Assembly: GCA_949282965.1 (NCBI GenBank)
Contig: CASDQW010000102.1
Coordinates: 1 to 46,827 of the forward strand
Length of the DNA: 46,827 bases
Reading direction: 5' to 3'
DNA from: an uncultured Lentisphaeria bacterium
GTDB lineage: Bacteria > Verrucomicrobiota > Lentisphaeria > Victivallales > Victivallaceae
Position numbers and translations under genes: made by a program. Of this stretch, positions 24,601 through 32,436 are shown piece by piece (the first letter of the stretch is position 1; every line of letters starts with the position of its first letter). The notes beneath the pieces are model-generated. The model had not been told where the DNA came from and did no database searches. It saw nothing but the letters and a program-made list of their open reading frames with translations.

Positions 24601-26630
24601 GTACCCGCCACAGACGCTCCGGAATCCGTAGCCGCCACAATCTTCGCTCCGGAATCCATCACCACGCCGGTCGCCGTGCCGCCGGTAACCTGCAACAGGC
24701 CGGAAATCGTCGCCCCATTCAGAACACCGCCCGACAATGCCAGAATGCCGTCCGCTGCCACAGCAACCATTTCGCCCAGACCCGCCTGCAGCTGCAGAGT
24801 TCCCGCTGTCACCAACGTATCGGACACGGTCCCTCCCGCCACCGTCTGAATCGCATCAACACCGTTCAAGGTGCTGCCCGACGCCGTTCCTCCGGCCAAG
24901 AGGATTTCCTCTCCCGCCTCCAGCACCGTACCGGAAGTCGTCCCGGAAACCGTCAGGCTTCCTCCCGCGATCACCCGGCTGTCGGCAACCGTCCGTCCCG
25001 CCGCCACGGTCAGCGCCACCAGATCACCGCCGGTACCGATCACCAGCCCATCCAATCCGCCGATGGTCAGCGAAAGGGTACTTTCCGCGGCATTCAGAGA
25101 CAATCCGTAACTGACGGCATCCGCCACGTTCACCAATTTTCGTGTCGCATTGCAGGTGCCGAGAATCGTACCGTCCACCGCCACCGTCACGTCGTAATCA
25201 AAACTCAGCACGCCTCCGCCCAACCGGTAACTGCCCGTCGCCTGATCGGCAGCCAGTGCGGCAATCAGCGTGCCGTCCACCGTCAGTCCGGCCAGGTTGC
25301 TGATAAGCGCGGCATCCATCCCGGTGCGCCCGGCCAGTTGCAAGGTCAACGAAGCATCCTCCACCAGGAGTGCGCCACTGGAAATGGTCATATTGCCGTA
25401 TAAACTGCCGGCGCCGCCGATATTGCCGTTCTGAATGCTCAAAACTCCGCCGTTCTGAATCTCGAAATCTTCGGCCACCCCACCACGGCGGACCGACAAA
25501 GTGCCACCGGCTTGCACCACGGTACCGGTTGCCAGACTGCCGGTTCCGTCCACGGTCTGACTTCCGCCGGACTTGACCACCGTGCCGGTCGCCGTTGCCG
25601 CACCGTTTTGCGCCGTTCCGGCATTTTCGTCAGTAACCCATTCCAGTCCGCCTTGCTCGACCGTGGTGTTCTGCGTCCGACCGCCGGCATACAACTTCAC
25701 CGAGCCGTTGGCATAAATCACACTGTCCACGGCCATACCGCCGTCCGCCACCGCCAGTTGCCCGTAATCCATGATCCGGGTTTCTTCGGCGGTGCCGCCG
25801 GCAGCCACCGTCAGAACGCCGGAATTGGTTCCGACTCTGCCGAACAGTTTCCAGCCGCGTGCGACGTGCGCCGCATCAATACCGAAGGTCGTACCGTCCG
25901 CATTCATGCCGCCGCTTACCAGCGCATCCGTGGAGAGAATGAAATACACACCGTCTTCAACGGAAATATTCGTCAACGTCCCGGTGGCCGCCACCACGAT
26001 CTGACTGCCGGAACGCGCCACCGTGTTGATTGCGGATTGTCCTGCATTCACGTTCAAAGAGGCGCCGGCACCTTCCAGCAGCACCCCGTCAGCAACGCCG
26101 GACGAGATGGAAAAATTCCCCAGCACATGGCTGGAGTCCAGCACGGTCGCTCCGGTATCCGCCACCAGAATCGCTCCCGCCTGCAACGTCACTCGTTCCG
26201 CGGAACCGGACCGGATGGAAAAGGTTCCGCCTCCCGCCACTTCGGTATCGCTGCTGAACGAACCTTCATTTTGCGTCAAAGAGCCACCGCTCTGAACCGA
26301 CGTTTCACTCACCGTCCCGCCGGACTCCACCCGAAGCGATCCACCTGCCGCCACCGTGGTCCGCGCTGCAGATCCGCTGATATTTACCAGCGCATAAAGC
26401 TGATCCGTTCCGATCGTCCAATCGGAAATCTCCTCGCCCGCGGCAATCGTCGTACTGCCGCCGGCACCGGACGCCGCCGGAACGTAGGCGGGGAAATGAA
26501 CGGTCGCACCGGAAGCAGAAACAGAAGACGAAACATCGGAATCCTGGGACAACTCCTCGAAAAGCCATTGTTTTTTCATCATTTCCAACCCCAAATCATG
26601 CAATCGGTCCTCCGTAAAGGCAGCAGGCAT
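21621..26630 (-). CDS. Giant AIDA-type repeat (strand-loop-strand) surface protein
   Basis: This 1669-residue protein is dominated by short beta-helix repeats. Roughly residues 60-1120 contain dozens of 'V-x-x-G-G-T-hydrophobic-x-V' units of the AIDA/strand-loop-strand type. About residues 1130-1400 switch to a second repeat, V-N-L-T-I-S-G-G-T-F followed by V-F-G-G-G. A non-repetitive beta-rich C-terminal domain follows (about 1420-1620). There is no recognisable signal peptide: the start is MPAAFTEDRLHDLGLEMMKK. There is no C-terminal autotransporter barrel. The end is acidic then hydrophobic (EEEKAWGTTDFSLLA), a composition seen in some type I secretion signals. A type I exporter is encoded at 29872-33781, a possible partner. 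AGGGG is 5 bases before the ATG at 26630; ATGs at 26582 and 26579 are alternatives. The peptide and HPr-kinase-like genes follow in the same operon. Confidence 0.85.
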   Translation of the reverse strand: MPAAFTEDRLHDLGLEMMKKQWLFEELSQDSDVSSSVSASGATVHFPAYVPAASGAGGSTTIAAGEEISDWTIGTDQLYALVNISGSAARTTVAAGGSLRVESGGTVSETSVQSGGSLTQNEGSFSSDTEVAGGGTFSIRSGSAERVTLQAGAILVADTGATVLDSSHVLGNFSISSGVADGVLLEGAGASLNVNAGQSAINTVARSGSQIVVAATGTLTNISVEDGVYFILSTDALVSGGMNADGTTFGIDAAHVARGWKLFGRVGTNSGVLTVAAGGTAEETRIMDYGQLAVADGGMAVDSVIYANGSVKLYAGGRTQNTTVEQGGLEWVTDENAGTAQNGAATATGTVVKSGGSQTVDGTGSLATGTVVQAGGTLSVRRGGVAEDFEIQNGGVLSIQNGNIGGAGSLYGNMTISSGALLVEDASLTLQLAGRTGMDAALISNLAGLTVDGTLIAALAADQATGSYRLGGGVLSFDYDVTVAVDGTILGTCNATRKLVNVADAVSYGLSLNAAESTLSLTIGGLDGLVIGTGGDLVALTVAAGRTVADSRVIAGGSLTVSGTTSGTVLEAGEEILLAGGTASGSTLNGVDAIQTVAGGTVSDTLVTAGTLQLQAGLGEMVAVAADGILALSGGVLNGATISGLLQVTGGTATGVVMDSGAKIVAATDSGASVAGTHAGGAFSLANAVASGFLLESGSALTVATGGSALNTTVAGGSLSIQDGSVATGMTISGGTVMVSGGSAADLTMSGGTVIASGGTVSRLTLDGGAVLKLWSGGRVEDVEFGASHVLNATASLTSLSGTYADGAMATIADGTATGLRLGGGSTLDVLTGTSAVGTVLSGGTITVNGGTASDTVVNSGTLVLERGVATEVALNGGMLFLKGGEASGVTLTTGMLNMSDGTFADSVILGGNCTVNGGMVTGTTVQAGARMTVAEATLADMVLASAAGSRFGMVLCGTGTTLSGAWTVDGMLQVAYGVPVSVQSGTSFNFLLSGNVKGTMLSNWDFLTGGADAAYSVTVEETQGNGQYQLIGSTNFREDMTLKDSEGGLLGTFSWADGAYNQIVAGDTRYTLGFQYQALTLQVLRYDEVVVTPGDTATHLDDDAIHGSASNGLSGKLSGTQTYSGSIFGSSGASYATSANFLVDGATLDASTVLYGGAKTASLGSAGIRMESGTIGGYAFGGGLNSNVNNQTTVELVGGTVHNFIGGGRASAGGTANVNMGTELLLDGVSAAAANSTIFGGGYASGTGASALTRQQVSIEAISGQFAYLFGGGHANSGGNADVQAVNLSISGGTFSGYVYGGGRASGTGSSASVLGAVNLTISGGTFRGYVFGGGYGSGGEAAVGSVNLTISGGTFARTVFGGGQRNWNYAAETCSATVQGDIQVTLDLSSGTVNFTDGAGVTTGGAKDTATIGNTTLTLTGTGSNLQSDGGAFTGWLNGSGGVLDATKVHTLEFQNWEDTDFQARIQGFNRLAFSGAETRVVYKRDTRLEDGMDYSFDLSGRSETDAAFWTQGSGSLGLTTGATLEESSVFEVTVHQSDLDLSSGTGGSFLLLDGPAADFSFSQEFSQLTLNFYADDAAAPVTESWVADNWKNVGNLGIEFRLEFDALSGRLSLAWAMASSPGEGELPAAGLGLRSAGGPAGTALAGADIGSEEEKAWGTTDFSLLA

Positions 26631-26648
26631 CTGAGCCCCTTCATTAAT

Positions 26649-26676
26649 ATTATAAGTAGTTTTAACCCGCTGTCAA
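26649..26676 (-). promoter_or_regulatory. Near-consensus promoter of the AIDA-repeat operon
   Basis: On the minus strand a perfect TTGACA (26671-26676) and a perfect TATAAT (26649-26654) are 16 bases apart. Transcription should start near 26642, leaving only about a dozen leader bases before the ATG at 26630, with AGGGG in between. It is the strongest-looking promoter in the window. Confidence 0.8.
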
Positions 26677-26839
26677 TACCCACTAAAAAAAATTCATATT
26701 TTTTCCGGACATGCCCTTCCCGTTTTCTTTGCGTCTTGCCGCGAGGCCCCTCTCCCATAATCTTTCGTCCCTGTCCTGCGTGTTGTTCGCCCTCCCCCGG
26801 CATCACGGCGCCCCCTGTTCCCTTTTTCCATTTCGCCAC

Positions 26840-26867
26840 TTGTTTTCCCGGTGCTTTGCCTTATTGT
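26840..26867 (+). promoter_or_regulatory. Possible promoter for the GntR-type regulator
   Basis: TTGTTT (26840-26845) and TATTGT (26862-26867) are 16 bases apart, about 45 bases before the regulator ATG. It is divergent from the AIDA-operon promoter. The match is modest. Confidence 0.4.
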
Positions 26868-26911
26868 AAAACAACAACCACTACCACATATGTTGAGCGG
26901 GCCAGAACATT

Positions 26912-27916
26912 ATGAGCAAAACCAGCGCCGATACCGCCAAACTGACGGAATATCTCGAAATGAAACTTCTGAGCGGCGACTACCGGCCGCGCACACCATT
27001 GCCCTCGGTCCGACGACTTGCCGCGAAGTTCAGCATGAGTTACAGCACCACCTATCGCACGCTGTGCCGGCTGGCCGCCACCGGATTGCTCATACAGGAC
27101 CCATCCGGCGCTTTCCTGGCTGGAACGCTTCCCCCCACAGCCGGCAGACCGAACCACCGGATCGCCGCGCTGCTGGAGGGTATCCTCGAAAACGGCGGAT
27201 TGATTGATACATTGCTGCTCGGTGTCCGGGACCGGTTGCTCCCGGCCGGCTACGAACTGATCCAGAAACCTCTGCATCCTACCTGCATCAAAAGCGGACT
27301 GCTGATTGAACTTGCCCGGCAATACGACGGCTTGATGCTGCTCAACTCCTATGACTGGAGGCTCTCGGACTTTCCCTGTATCTGTCCTGCCGTCGGGGTT
27401 TTGATGCAGAATTCCTACAATGGTCGTCTGGGGCTGATCAATCTGGACCCGGTCGATGCCGCCCGGCAGGCGGTCCGCTATTTTCTGAACAGGGCCTGTC
27501 ATCACGTGGTCATCATCACGTCTTCCGCGCCGGCCTACCGACTGCGGGGACAACTGTTCCGGCTCTTCTGGGAGGAGATCGGCGGCAGCACCGAACTCCT
27601 GGACGGGTGGCGGGCTGAATATGCCCGGTATCAACCGGAAAACGGATATTTTTTCACCTCCGACTCCATGCTGCATCATGCTTCCGTCCTTCATCAGCAG
27701 CAATACGGTGTTCCGCTGAGTTCAGCATTCACCGTGCTGGGCGTGGACGGCAAACGCCGGAGCAATCCGGATTATCATGAATTTCCCAGCATCGGCGTGG
27801 ATTGGCGGGAACTGGGACGGCTGGCCGCGGAGGAACTGCTCCGCCAGCTGGCATTTCCCCTGTCGGAACGCCGCAGTCTGCTGCTGGCCGGTACCCTGCT
27901 GGAACATGGACGCTGA
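26912..27916 (+). CDS. GntR-type regulator with LacI-like sensor domain
   Basis: This 334-residue transcription factor has a GntR winged helix-turn-helix (about 8-75: LPSVRRLAAKFSMSYSTTYR, then LCRLAATGLL). It is joined to a periplasmic-binding-like sensor domain (about 85-330) of the LacI/GalR kind, rather than the usual FadR or UTRA domain. Such chimeras usually sense sugars. The C-terminal VDWRELGRLAAEELL segment is typical of LacI-family sensor domains. The gene diverges from the AIDA-repeat operon with about 280 bases between the starts, so control of that operon is possible but unproven. The ribosome-binding site is weak. Confidence 0.8.
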   Translation: MSKTSADTAKLTEYLEMKLLSGDYRPRTPLPSVRRLAAKFSMSYSTTYRTLCRLAATGLLIQDPSGAFLAGTLPPTAGRPNHRIAALLEGILENGGLIDTLLLGVRDRLLPAGYELIQKPLHPTCIKSGLLIELARQYDGLMLLNSYDWRLSDFPCICPAVGVLMQNSYNGRLGLINLDPVDAARQAVRYFLNRACHHVVIITSSAPAYRLRGQLFRLFWEEIGGSTELLDGWRAEYARYQPENGYFFTSDSMLHHASVLHQQQYGVPLSSAFTVLGVDGKRRSNPDYHEFPSIGVDWRELGRLAAEELLRQLAFPLSERRSLLLAGTLLEHGR

Positions 27917-28039
27917 ATGCGTGCGGGAACGGGAAATTCCTTTGCTTTCCAGCCCCTCCGGACTTGCAAAAACGCAAAAAAACAGTAGACTATGATATTC
28001 GCCCTGATGCATCAACTCAACCCAGACAGGAGGCCGCGG

Positions 28040-28540
28040 ATGATACAGCCCAGTATTCCTTCCCGCCAGGTATGGAGCGCGCTCATTGAGATCTGCGACC
28101 GTCTCCGGGAAAACGCTTTTCTCGCCCAGTCGGCAAAACAGACCGAACTGCTGCTCAGCCTGACCGGGCGTCAGCAGAAAATTTTGAAAACCGTTCATGC
28201 GCTGACCACCTCCCGTCCGGAAGGCATCCCCCTCAAGGAACTGGCGGAAACGCTCGCTCTTTCTCCCGGAACCACCTCGGAAGCCGTCGATAACATGGTA
28301 CGTGCGGGCACACTGCAGCGTTCCGTCTGCGCGTCCGACCGCCGGGCCGTCCGTATTCGTCTTTCCGAATCCGGGCGGAAAATCATCGCCGTCGGCCAGG
28401 AAAAACTCGATCACCTCACTGAAGCATTTCTGCGGGACCTCGCATCGGAGGAGCAACAGCAGTTGTTCCACCTGCTGAAACGCTTTGTCGTGCAATTGCA
28501 ATCCGCTCCCGGCCTCCCCTCCTCCCCGTCTTGCGACTGA
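28040..28540 (+). CDS. MarR-family transcriptional regulator
   Basis: This 166-residue protein contains a MarR winged helix: TGRQQKILKTVHAL, then IPLKELAETLALSPGTTSEA, VDNMVRAGTLQRSVCASDRR and AVRIRLSESGRK, with the wing Asp-Arg-Arg typical of the family. N- and C-terminal helices would form the dimer interface. AGGAGG at 28028-28033 is 6 bases before the ATG at 28040, so upstream in-frame starts at 27992 and 28007 are not used. MarR proteins usually repress a neighbouring gene in response to small aromatic ligands or oxidants. No obvious target is adjacent: the convergent neighbour is ilvC. Confidence 0.85.
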   Translation: MIQPSIPSRQVWSALIEICDRLRENAFLAQSAKQTELLLSLTGRQQKILKTVHALTTSRPEGIPLKELAETLALSPGTTSEAVDNMVRAGTLQRSVCASDRRAVRIRLSESGRKIIAVGQEKLDHLTEAFLRDLASEEQQQLFHLLKRFVVQLQSAPGLPSSPSCD

Positions 28541-28578
28541 AGCACAGAAACGGAAGCACAACGCTCTTCGATCAACAC

Positions 28579-28610
28579 AAAAAAAAGCGGAGTCCCGGTC
28601 GGGACTCCGC
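28579..28610 (-). terminator. Rho-independent terminator of ilvC
   Basis: GCGGAGTCCC and GGGACTCCGC form a 10-bp perfect stem (28587-28610) with eight T residues following on the minus strand. It lies 21 bases past the ilvC stop and may also slow readthrough from the MarR-type gene. Confidence 0.9.
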
Positions 28611-28631
28611 TTAAGAAACGATGCGAACCGC

Positions 28632-29612
28632 TTATTTCTTTTCGAAAAGGCTGCGGATCTGTTTGCCGATGACTTCGGCGGGATGGGCACCGAGCGCTTC
28701 GCGTTTGGCATGAAGCACCTTGGCACCGGCGCGGGCTTCCGCGATCCAGGCCTTGGCAAATTCCCCGGATTCGATCCGGCGGAGGGATTCCTTCATCCGT
28801 TCCTTGACATCGGCCGGCAGAATGAACGGGCCGTTGACATATTCGCCCCATTCAGCGGTGTTGGAGATCACCGCATTCATCTTCTGGATGCCGCCTTCAT
28901 AGATCAGGTCTACGATCAGCTTGGCTTCGTGGATGCATTCGAAATAGGCCATTTCCGGCGGATAACCGGCTTCGATCAGAACTTCAAAACCGTATTTCAT
29001 CAGATCGACCATACCGCCGCAGAGGACGTTCTGTTCGCCGAAGAGGTCTTCGTAGGTTTCCTGTTCCATCGAGCATTCGAGCACGCCGGCGCGGGTCAGA
29101 CCTTCGGCCTTGGCGATGGCCAGAGCGATATCCCGGGCCTTGCCGGTGTAGTTCTGCCGCACAGCGATCAGGCCCGGCACGCCGAACCCTTCAACAAAGC
29201 GCTTGCGTTCTTCGGTACCGGGGCTCTTCGGCGCGACCATGATCACGTCGACGTCGGCCGGCGGCACGATTTCGCCGAACACATAGGCGAAACCATGGGA
29301 GCAGCACAGCGCCTTGCCCGGTTTCAGATACGGTTTGATTTCGGCATTGTAGATCGGTCCGTGGTTTTCGTCAGGCAGCAAAAGATGAATGACGTCAGCT
29401 TCCTTGGCGGCGTCGGACACGGACATGACCTTGAATCCGTCCTGCGTGGCCGCGTCGAAAGACTTGCCGGGACGCACCCCGATGATGACGTTCAGACCGG
29501 AATCGCGCAGGCACAGCGCCTGCGCTCTGCCCTGGGCACCGTAACCCATCACAGCGATGATTTTGCCGTTGAGGACGCCGAGATCGGCATCTTTGTCGTG
29601 AAGAATGTTCAT
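28632..29612 (-). CDS. ilvC: Ketol-acid reductoisomerase (class I, short form)
   Basis: This enzyme of valine and isoleucine synthesis isomerises and reduces acetolactate or acetohydroxybutyrate with NAD(P)H and magnesium. The 326-residue length fits class I. Visible elements are the nucleotide-binding GYGAQG (23-28) with R47 and S51 in the phosphate loop, catalytic H106 in CCSHGF, the metal ligands D189 and E193 in ETYEDLFGEQ, and E225/E229 in MAYFECIHE. The substrate serine lies in ISNTAEWG near 250. AAGGAG seven bases upstream supports the start. It is monocistronic, with its own promoter and terminator. No other branched-chain gene is beside it. Confidence 0.97.
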   Translation of the reverse strand: MNILHDKDADLGVLNGKIIAVMGYGAQGRAQALCLRDSGLNVIIGVRPGKSFDAATQDGFKVMSVSDAAKEADVIHLLLPDENHGPIYNAEIKPYLKPGKALCCSHGFAYVFGEIVPPADVDVIMVAPKSPGTEERKRFVEGFGVPGLIAVRQNYTGKARDIALAIAKAEGLTRAGVLECSMEQETYEDLFGEQNVLCGGMVDLMKYGFEVLIEAGYPPEMAYFECIHEAKLIVDLIYEGGIQKMNAVISNTAEWGEYVNGPFILPADVKERMKESLRRIESGEFAKAWIAEARAGAKVLHAKREALGAHPAEVIGKQIRSLFEKK

Positions 29613-29650
29613 TTTTACGCTCCTTCATGCGTTTGCGTTGGAAAAACCGC

Positions 29651-29668
29651 ATTGCATTATCTTGCAAT
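29651..29668. promoter_or_regulatory. 18-bp dyad in the ilvC leader
   Basis: ATTGCA and TGCAAT flank six bases (TTATCT) as perfect inverted arms, just downstream of the predicted ilvC transcription start. It could be an operator or a small hairpin. No regulator can be assigned. Confidence 0.4.
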
Positions 29669-29679
29669 AAACAGAGTTT

Positions 29680-29707
29680 AATATAGCACTACCGGGGCCT
29701 TTTACAA
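29680..29707 (-). promoter_or_regulatory. Promoter for ilvC
   Basis: On the minus strand TTGTAA (29702-29707) and TATATT (29680-29685) are 16 bases apart, giving a leader of about 60 bases. Confidence 0.55.
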
Positions 29708-29791
29708 TCCACATTCCCGGAAAAACCGGCGATCCCGTCGTTTTCTTTTCAAAAACCCTGAGAAACCGCCGCGTTTCCCGTTTCGGAAAGA

Positions 29792-29819
29792 TTGTATTTC
29801 AGCCGAACCGTGGTATATT
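29792..29819 (+). promoter_or_regulatory. Possible promoter for the type I secretion genes
   Basis: TTGTAT (29792-29797) and TATATT (29814-29819) are 16 bases apart, about 50 bases upstream of the ABC transporter ATG. Confidence 0.45.
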
Positions 29820-29871
29820 AGCCGCACGCAAGCGTTGCAGCCATTTTCATACATCATAGCAAGGACTGTTC

Positions 29872-32436
29872 ATGACACCAGCCGAACGCGGGCGGGCAAC
29901 CGCCGTGGACTGCCTGCGGGAAGTCGCCAGGCTCCTGCCCTACGGAACCAATCTGGATGCCTGGGCCGGCGAAGCACCTGACGCCCCGATGGATCTCGTA
30001 CTCTTCCTGGCGGAGAAGCTGAAACTCAGTCCCGAAAAGCGGGAACAGGTCCCGTTGCAGGAACTTGCCTCCTATTTCGGCGCCCCTGTGCTCCTGCGGC
30101 TCCGCAACGGCAACTGGGTTCTGTTCCTGGGTTTGCGCAAAAGCACCGACGGGCGGGACCGTTTCGCCGTATTCGACCCCCTCGCCGCTTCGCCGGGGAA
30201 ACAGGTGCTGCCCGATGCCGCGGCCATGGAACAGGCCTGGGGCGGCGAAGCCGTCTTCCTGAAAAATCTGAACAATCCGAATTTCTCCGCAGACGGCCGC
30301 CATACCGCGCTTTATTCCCTGGTCGCCATCGCCAGACACCATGGAGCATCCACCGACGTCAACCGTCTCATCCACACCTACGCCGTTTCCGAATCAGAAC
30401 CGGAGCGGCGCCTGCTGGCCAAAATGGCGGACGACCTCCAGTTCTCCTCCCGCAGCGCCCGGATCGACTGGGACGGACTGGAAAAACTCGGCAACGTCTT
30501 TCCGATCATGGCGTTTCACCGCGACGGCACTGCCGCGGTACTGTGCGGTCTGCGGAAAACAGACAAACAGACCGAGGTCGCCGTTTGGGATCCCGTCAAA
30601 CCCGAGGGTCAGGCGCTGAAAATCGTCTTTCTGGACCGGGCGGCCTTTGAGGAGGCCTTCAGCGGCGAAGTCATGTATTTCAAACGCCGTTATTCGCTGC
30701 TGGATGAGGAACAGCCGTTCCGGCTGCGCTGGTTTCTGCCGGAATTTTTCCGACAGCGCACGCTGCTGGCGGAGGTGGCGCTGGCCATTCTGGCGGTCAG
30801 CCTGATCGGGCTGGCGATTCCCCTCTTTTTCCAGCTGGTGGTGGACAAGGTGCTGCTGCACCGCAGCTACCTGACGCTGACGACGCTCGGCATCGGAGTG
30901 ATCGCCCTGCTGCTGTTCAACGCGGTACTGGAGTTTCTGCAAAGCTATTTTCTGCTCTTCGCCACCAACCGCATCGACATCCGGCTGGCGACGAAGACCT
31001 TCGCCAAACTGCTCAATCTGCCGGTCGATTTCTATGAACGCATCTCCTCCGGCGTGCTGATCAAACACATGCAGCAGACGGAAAAAATCCGCGGATTTCT
31101 CTCCGGCAGCCTGTTTTATTCCGCGCTGGAACTGTTTTCGCTGGCGGTGTTTCTGCCGTTTCTGCTCTTTTACAGCGTCAAGCTGACGCTCGTGGTGCTC
31201 GGATTCACCGGCCTGATGGCGCTGGTGATCGCAGTGTTGATCAAGCCTTTCCAGCGCCGCCTGGAAGAGCTGTATCTCGCCGAAGGCAGACGCCAGGGCA
31301 TGCTCGTGGAAACCATCAACGGCATCCGCACCGTCAAATCCCTTGCCCTGGAACCCTCACGCCAGCGCCAGTGGAACGACACGGCGGCGTATGCCATCAC
31401 CCGCTACTTCCGGGTGGCGAAAATCTCCATGACCGCGCGCACCGTCAGCCAGCTGCTGGAAAAACTCATGTTCGTCACCATCATCTGGGTCGGGGCCTAC
31501 GCCGTTTTCCAGAACGAACTCTCCGTCGGCGCCCTGATCGCCTTTCAGATGCTCTCCGGACGGGTGACCGCACCGCTGGTACGGATCGTCGGCCTGGTCC
31601 ACGAATATCAGCAGACCGCACTTTCCGTCAAAATGCTCGGCGTCGTCATGAATGCGGCTCCGGAACAGGTGGGAGGTTCCATCCGGCACCGGATCCGGGG
31701 CGAGATTTCCATGGAAAATCTGCAATTTCAATACACGCCGGATGGCCCGCGGGTCATTCAGGATTTCACGCTCCACATCCAGCCCGGCACCACCGTCGGC
31801 CTGGTCGGGCGCAGCGGCTCCGGCAAAACCACCGTCACCAAACTCCTGCAGGGCCTGTATCCGCTGCAGGGCGGCATCATCAAGTTCGACGGCATCGACG
31901 TCCGGGAGATCGACCGGGGCGCCCTGCGTTCCGGCATCGGCGTGGTGCTGCAGGACAACTATTTCTTTTACGGCACCATCCGGGAAAACCTCTCCCTGAC
32001 CAAAAAAGACGCCACCATGGAGGAAATCATCTACTGCGCCCGCATGGCCGGTGCCGACGAATTCATCCAGAAACTGCCGCGCGGATATGATTCGGTACTG
32101 GAAGAAAACGCGTCCAACCTCTCCGGCGGCCAGCGCCAGCGGCTCGCCATCGCCCGTGCCCTGCTGTCCAATCCGCGGCTGCTGATCTTCGACGAGGCCA
32201 CCAGCGCGCTCGACCCCGAGAGCGAGACCCTGATCCGCCGCAACCTGAAACTGATCACTCGCAACCGTTCGGTGCTGTTGATTTCCCACCGGCTGTCGGT
32301 GCTCTGCCGCGCCGACATAATCGTGGTCATGGACAAGGGACGGATCGTCGAAACCGGTACCCATGCCGAATTGCTGCGGCAGGGCGGGATCTATGCCGAA
32401 TTCTGGCGGCAGCAGATGGGAGCGGAAGATGTTTAA
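29872..32436 (+). CDS. Type I secretion ABC transporter with two degenerate C39-like domains
   Basis: This 854-residue inner-membrane exporter is related to HlyB. The ABC transmembrane domain (about 295-570) is followed by the ATPase: Walker A GRSGSGKTT (about 646-654), signature NLSGGQRQR (about 747-755), Walker B LLIFDEATSAL and the H-loop LLISHRLSVL. The N-terminal ~275 residues are unusual. Residues 140-275 form a C39-like domain without the catalytic cysteine (DGRHTALYSLVAIARHHG). The preceding ~130 residues repeat the second half of such a domain (LLRLRNGNWVLFLGL, FAVFDPLA and WGGEAVFLK, compared with AVLCGLRKT, VAVWDPV and SGEVMYFK). In HlyB-type exporters such inactive domains bind the substrate instead of cutting a leader. 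It overlaps the adaptor gene by 8 bases. No TolC-like gene is present. Confidence 0.9.
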   Translation: MTPAERGRATAVDCLREVARLLPYGTNLDAWAGEAPDAPMDLVLFLAEKLKLSPEKREQVPLQELASYFGAPVLLRLRNGNWVLFLGLRKSTDGRDRFAVFDPLAASPGKQVLPDAAAMEQAWGGEAVFLKNLNNPNFSADGRHTALYSLVAIARHHGASTDVNRLIHTYAVSESEPERRLLAKMADDLQFSSRSARIDWDGLEKLGNVFPIMAFHRDGTAAVLCGLRKTDKQTEVAVWDPVKPEGQALKIVFLDRAAFEEAFSGEVMYFKRRYSLLDEEQPFRLRWFLPEFFRQRTLLAEVALAILAVSLIGLAIPLFFQLVVDKVLLHRSYLTLTTLGIGVIALLLFNAVLEFLQSYFLLFATNRIDIRLATKTFAKLLNLPVDFYERISSGVLIKHMQQTEKIRGFLSGSLFYSALELFSLAVFLPFLLFYSVKLTLVVLGFTGLMALVIAVLIKPFQRRLEELYLAEGRRQGMLVETINGIRTVKSLALEPSRQRQWNDTAAYAITRYFRVAKISMTARTVSQLLEKLMFVTIIWVGAYAVFQNELSVGALIAFQMLSGRVTAPLVRIVGLVHEYQQTALSVKMLGVVMNAAPEQVGGSIRHRIRGEISMENLQFQYTPDGPRVIQDFTLHIQPGTTVGLVGRSGSGKTTVTKLLQGLYPLQGGIIKFDGIDVREIDRGALRSGIGVVLQDNYFFYGTIRENLSLTKKDATMEEIIYCARMAGADEFIQKLPRGYDSVLEENASNLSGGQRQRLAIARALLSNPRLLIFDEATSALDPESETLIRRNLKLITRNRSVLLISHRLSVLCRADIIVVMDKGRIVETGTHAELLRQGGIYAEFWRQQMGAEDV

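Noticed and set aside
21650..26560. CRISPR array or satellite DNA suggested by the many near-repeats
   Set aside because: The repetition is at the protein level (about 18-20 residue beta-helix units) in one open frame, with no constant repeat/unique spacer pattern in the DNA.
21621..26630. Classical type V autotransporter
   Set aside because: The repeats are of the passenger type, but no signal peptide and no C-terminal 12-strand barrel with terminal aromatic residue can be seen, so the label autotransporter is not supported.
29872..30700. Active bacteriocin-type C39 leader peptidase on the ABC exporter
   Set aside because: Neither N-terminal domain has the catalytic cysteine in its Q-x-x-x-x-x-C-like position, so cleavage of double-glycine leaders is unlikely.
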